Both the position numbers and the translations under genes were made by a program. A stretch of 25,783 bases of DNA from NCBI GenBank assembly GCA_002390705.1, contig DGQA01000037.1, forward strand, positions 54,521-80,303, read 5' to 3'. Numbering within the stretch: position 1 is the stretch's first letter; each line of letters begins with the position of its first letter. Positions 23,492 through 25,783 of the stretch are shown here, one piece after another. Below the pieces are notes generated by a model, which was not told the origin of the DNA, did not search any database, and saw only the letters and a program-made list of their open reading frames with translations. The DNA comes from Actinobacteria bacterium UBA4426. GTDB lineage: Bacteria > Actinomycetota > Actinomycetes > S36-B12.

Positions 23492-24067
23492 TCACCATCT
23501 GAAATCTCTGAGGGTCCCTATGTCCAAGGCGATGCGTCCGTCTGGCATGGTGGTATCGAATAAGAGTAAACGAGACAGGTCAACGCCCGACAGATTCGCG
23601 CCGACGAGGTTTGCGCGAGTCAGATCCGCACCCGTCAGATCCGCACCAGTCAGGTTCGCCATGCCTAGGGCCGTCCTTGTCAGGTTCGCGTAGGCCAGCC
23701 TCGCACCGGACAGGTTCGCACCGGACAGGTTCGCTCCAGACAAGTTGACACCGGTCCGGATCGCGCCACGCAGATTCGCGCGGGCGTAGCTCGCGCGGTA
23801 CAGGGTCGCACCGGACAAGTTCGCATTTCTAAGGTCAGCATCCATCAGGTTAGCGTGAGGCAGAAAAGCGCCAGATAGGTCGGCGCCCCTCAGGTCGACA
23901 CCACTCAGGGTCGCACCGGTGAGATTCGCGCGCAACAGTTTCGCGTTGCTTAGGTTCGCCTTGTTCAGGTTCGCCCCCATGAGGTTAGCGCCAGACAGGT
24001 CCGCGAGTGTCAAGTTCGCCCCCGGCTTGATCAGGTAACCATTAACTTTTCTCGTGAACAAACCCAT
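23492..24067 (-). CDS. Pentapeptide-repeat protein 1
   Basis: A 191-residue protein made almost wholly of A(D/N)LxG pentapeptides from about residue 18 to 170, which fold as a right-handed quadrilateral beta-helix. I chose ATG 24067 (MGLFTRKVNGYLIK), with AAGGAG seven bases upstream; an in-frame TTG one codon earlier is also possible. The N-terminal dozen residues and the C-terminal TTMPDG segment are shared with the neighbouring gene. No extra domain, signal or membrane helix is seen. Some family members (Qnr, MfpA) mimic DNA and protect gyrase, but most have unknown roles and nothing here points to gyrase. It lies 29 bases downstream of its paralogue, so the two form an operon. Confidence 0.9.
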   Translation of the reverse strand: MGLFTRKVNGYLIKPGANLTLADLSGANLMGANLNKANLSNAKLLRANLTGATLSGVDLRGADLSGAFLPHANLMDADLRNANLSGATLYRASYARANLRGAIRTGVNLSGANLSGANLSGARLAYANLTRTALGMANLTGADLTGADLTRANLVGANLSGVDLSRLLLFDTTMPDGRIALDIGTLRDFRW

Positions 24068-24096
24068 CAATTACTCCTTGCATCTCGGTCGCGCTC

Positions 24097-24603
24097 CTAT
24101 GGCGTGGGATTGTTGATGCTTCCGTCAGGCATCGTTGTGTTATGGAAGATAGCGCCATCTAGAGTAGCGCCGGTCAGGACCGCGCCGATCAAGAATGCTT
24201 CGGTCAGATTCGCACGGGTCAAGTTCGCGCCAGTGAGGTTCGCTACAACCATGCCCTTGGACAGATCTGCGTCAGTCAGATTCGCACGGGTCAGGTTCGC
24301 ACGGGTCAGGTTCGCGTTGTTTAGTTTCGCGCCAGTCAGATTCGTGCGTAACAGTTTTGCTCCAGACAGGTCGGCGTCGGACAGATTCGCACCAGACAAG
24401 CTCGCTCCGGTCAGGTTCGCGCCAGACAGGTTTGCTGAGGACAAGTCCGCGATGCGCAAGTCCGCACCGGAAAGGTTTGCTCCGGTCAGGTTCGCGACAG
24501 TCAGGTTCGCGTTAATCAGGTTCGTGTTAATCAGGTTCGCGCCACTGAGGTTTGCCCTCGATTTGATCACGTATCTGCCGACCTTTTTGCCAAACAAGCC
24601 CAT
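24097..24603 (-). CDS. Pentapeptide-repeat protein 2 (paralogue)
   Basis: A 168-residue pentapeptide-repeat protein (ANLSGANL, ADLSGAKL, ANLTRANL and so on). ATG 24603 is chosen because GAGGAG lies seven bases upstream and the product begins MGLFGKKVGRYVIKSRANLS, aligned with the start of the neighbouring paralogue. An open frame extends 28 codons further upstream without resemblance. The last residues, IFHNTTMPDGSI, match the end of paralogue 1. The ribosome sites are also alike (AAGGAGTAATTGATGGG against GAGGAGAAATTGATGGG), so the duplication included the 5' leader. Cytosolic, function unknown. Confidence 0.9.
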   Translation of the reverse strand: MGLFGKKVGRYVIKSRANLSGANLINTNLINANLTVANLTGANLSGADLRIADLSSANLSGANLTGASLSGANLSDADLSGAKLLRTNLTGAKLNNANLTRANLTRANLTDADLSKGMVVANLTGANLTRANLTEAFLIGAVLTGATLDGAIFHNTTMPDGSINNPTP

Positions 24604-24782
24604 CAATTTCTCCTCAAATCTCGCTCGCGATCCAGCAGAAAGAAAGCTTTCTACTGGAATGCTAAATGAGAACCCTTCAGCCGTCATCAGTTCTACCGTA
24701 TCGATTGCGCCAATTGTGCGCCTAACGTAATTCAGGGATCAACTAGGTATGCATCACGCCCGGGCTCTCTGGCAGAGAATTC

Positions 24783-25319
24783 ATGCACATCGGCACTCGC
24801 CTCACTCGAGATTCTGCTCGTCTGCAGGATCGCAGCCAACTTGGTGCCACCGCTGCGCCGCCTCTTATTTTGATGCTACTCATTTCTCAGGCCGTTGTGA
24901 ATGGTTGGGCCGGAGCAACTTCGCGGATTGATTTAATTCTGGCTAATCCATTTGACAATGTCTATAAATTCGCGTTGGTCATGCCGGCCATGCTCTTTAG
25001 CATTCTTGGAATCTTGTGGCTCATACATCTGCGCAAAAATGAAATAGTTAAGCGGCGGTCTTGGTCCTTGGTGGCTATCTTCCTTCTCGCCTCTTTTACT
25101 TTGCCAATCGCTCTTCACGACCACACGCGGATACTTGGAATCTTGATGTATCCCTTGGTCCTTACGTGGCTGGTGAGCCTGCACTTCCGTCAGAGACAAC
25201 GCCTCTGGAGTCGTTTCGCCATCGCCGCCAGCATTATTCCTATCCCCTTATTCGCCGTCGGAACAGTCACGTTCGGAGGAATCATTAATCTCCTCACCTG
25301 GCGCGCCATCACTGGATAG
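24783..25319 (+). CDS. Hydrophobic membrane protein, possibly the C-terminal part of a larger one
   Basis: A 178-residue frame with about five hydrophobic segments (APPLILMLLISQAVV, YKFALVMPAMLFSILGILWL, WSLVAIFLLASFTLPIAL, RILGILMYPLVLTWLVSL, FAIAASIIPIPLFAVG). The first 25 residues are polar, Arg-rich and look unlike a natural N-terminus, and the ribosome site before the ATG is weak. The segment LHDHTRILGILMYPL recalls polytopic glycosyltransferase-like membrane proteins, suggesting the frame could be the surviving C-terminal part of a longer gene. That is inference from pattern. It lies divergently beside the pentapeptide-repeat operon. Confidence 0.55.
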   Translation: MHIGTRLTRDSARLQDRSQLGATAAPPLILMLLISQAVVNGWAGATSRIDLILANPFDNVYKFALVMPAMLFSILGILWLIHLRKNEIVKRRSWSLVAIFLLASFTLPIALHDHTRILGILMYPLVLTWLVSLHFRQRQRLWSRFAIAASIIPIPLFAVGTVTFGGIINLLTWRAITG

Positions 25320-25569
25320 TTAGCCTGCAATTTGCCGACCACGTTACGCCACGCCGCACCTCTCCCTGCCTCTTTGAAGTGGCGTAGTCACTCGCGCAAG
25401 GCACACGCCTAGCGCCCTGGAGATGAGCTTTTATCGTCTCACACTTTCTGCGGTCGCCACCACAGGCCCGTCACAGCTTAGATTCCTTCACCGCCCTTGA
25501 ATTACGTCGTTTATGTGCAACCCGGAACTCGAGTGTGCGGACCTGGCCAACGCGAGAGCCGACAAAGCA
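25320..25569. other. Gene-free stretch after the membrane protein
   Basis: No gene or RNA is recognised here. It separates the membrane protein from the pentapeptide-repeat remnant. Confidence 0.5.
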
Positions 25570-25665
25570 GGTATGGCCGGCAGGTCAGCGCGGTTCAAGT
25601 TCGCTTAGGTCAGATTCGCATTGGTCAGGTTCGCGGCGAGCAAGTTTGTCCGGTACACAGTCATT
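25570..25665 (-). pseudogene. Remnant of a third pentapeptide-repeat gene
   Basis: On the minus strand, bases around 25585-25655 translate as LLAANLTNANLT, stop (TAA), ANLNRADL, i.e. three to four pentapeptides in frame with one stop between them. The plus-strand text shows the same CAGGTTCGC-type 15-base rhythm as the two intact genes. Upstream another in-frame stop follows shortly, and downstream the repeat pattern dissolves. No start codon with a ribosome site or C-terminal TTMPDG block is present. It is best read as a decayed copy. Confidence 0.6.
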
Positions 25666-25783
25666 CAGGCTTTCGGGTGCCGGTCTTACTGATAATTCCA
25701 TTTGGCATTCTGGTTTTGTGTATGACAGCTCCGCTCAACGAACTGCTTTCGATACCCTGAGCATGAGTGAGGTCCGCTCCCGT
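25666..25783. other. Unassigned window end
   Basis: No supported gene. The short plus-strand frame across here has no recognisable product and overlaps the pentapeptide remnant, so it is probably a shadow. Confidence 0.4.

Noticed and set aside
23492..24603. Regular 15-base repeats that could suggest a CRISPR-like or satellite array
   Set aside because: The period is 15 bases and the units differ at many positions while coding perfect A(D/N)LxX pentapeptides in open frames; there are no spacers.
24104..24730. Long open frame on the plus strand opposite pentapeptide-repeat protein 2 (RFARVRFAPVRFA pattern)
   Set aside because: It is the antisense reading of the 15-base repeats; biased codons keep it open. 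The minus strand has ribosome sites and known family motifs.

Overview
The window looks like part of an actinobacterial chromosome of moderate G+C content. The evidence is gene content and order: thrS, HIT hydrolase, PI-phosphate synthase, PIM acyltransferase, pimA, a LemA-like protein, pdxS, pdxT, yebC, ruvC, ruvA, ruvB, yajC and secD are in the order familiar from mycobacteria and streptomycetes. The phosphatidylinositol mannoside genes point to Actinomycetes. I cannot name a genus from the sequence alone.

Positions 1-14960 are conserved housekeeping DNA, almost all on the minus strand. thrS and the HIT gene (12335-14846) lie downstream of a tRNA-Val(CAC). The lipid genes pgsA, PIM acyltransferase, pimA and lemA-like (8032-11296) are closely coupled by short gaps and 4-base stop/start overlaps. 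The same holds for pdxS-pdxT-yebC (PLP synthase and a translation/transcription factor) and for ruvC-ruvA-ruvB (Holliday junction resolution), followed by yajC-secD (protein export). Two genes break the expected order. A WS/DGAT-family acyltransferase sits between yebC and ruvC. A plus-strand gene between the HIT gene and pgsA reads as an EF-G paralogue that has lost its GTPase motifs and its C-terminal half.

Positions 14961-18885 hold a secreted Ig-like repeat protein, a strong terminator hairpin, the folate genes pabB-pabC on the minus strand, and a tRNA cluster Gly(GCC)-Cys(GCA)-Val(GAC) on the plus strand.

From 18886 to the end the window is accessory in character. Directly after tRNA-Val comes a segment that reads as G+C-richer by eye. 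It carries a HExxH lipoprotein, a five-helix membrane protein, a cupin, a damaged HNH-type zinc-finger fragment and several unrecognised pieces. A near-perfect 42-base inverted repeat (18923-18964 and 21557-21598) brackets most of it. After about 22530 base composition drops again. There follow a short-chain dehydrogenase interrupted by one in-frame TGA, two tandem pentapeptide-repeat proteins, a hydrophobic protein that may be a gene fragment, and the remains of a third pentapeptide-repeat gene. This end shows duplication and decay rather than a complete recognisable system.
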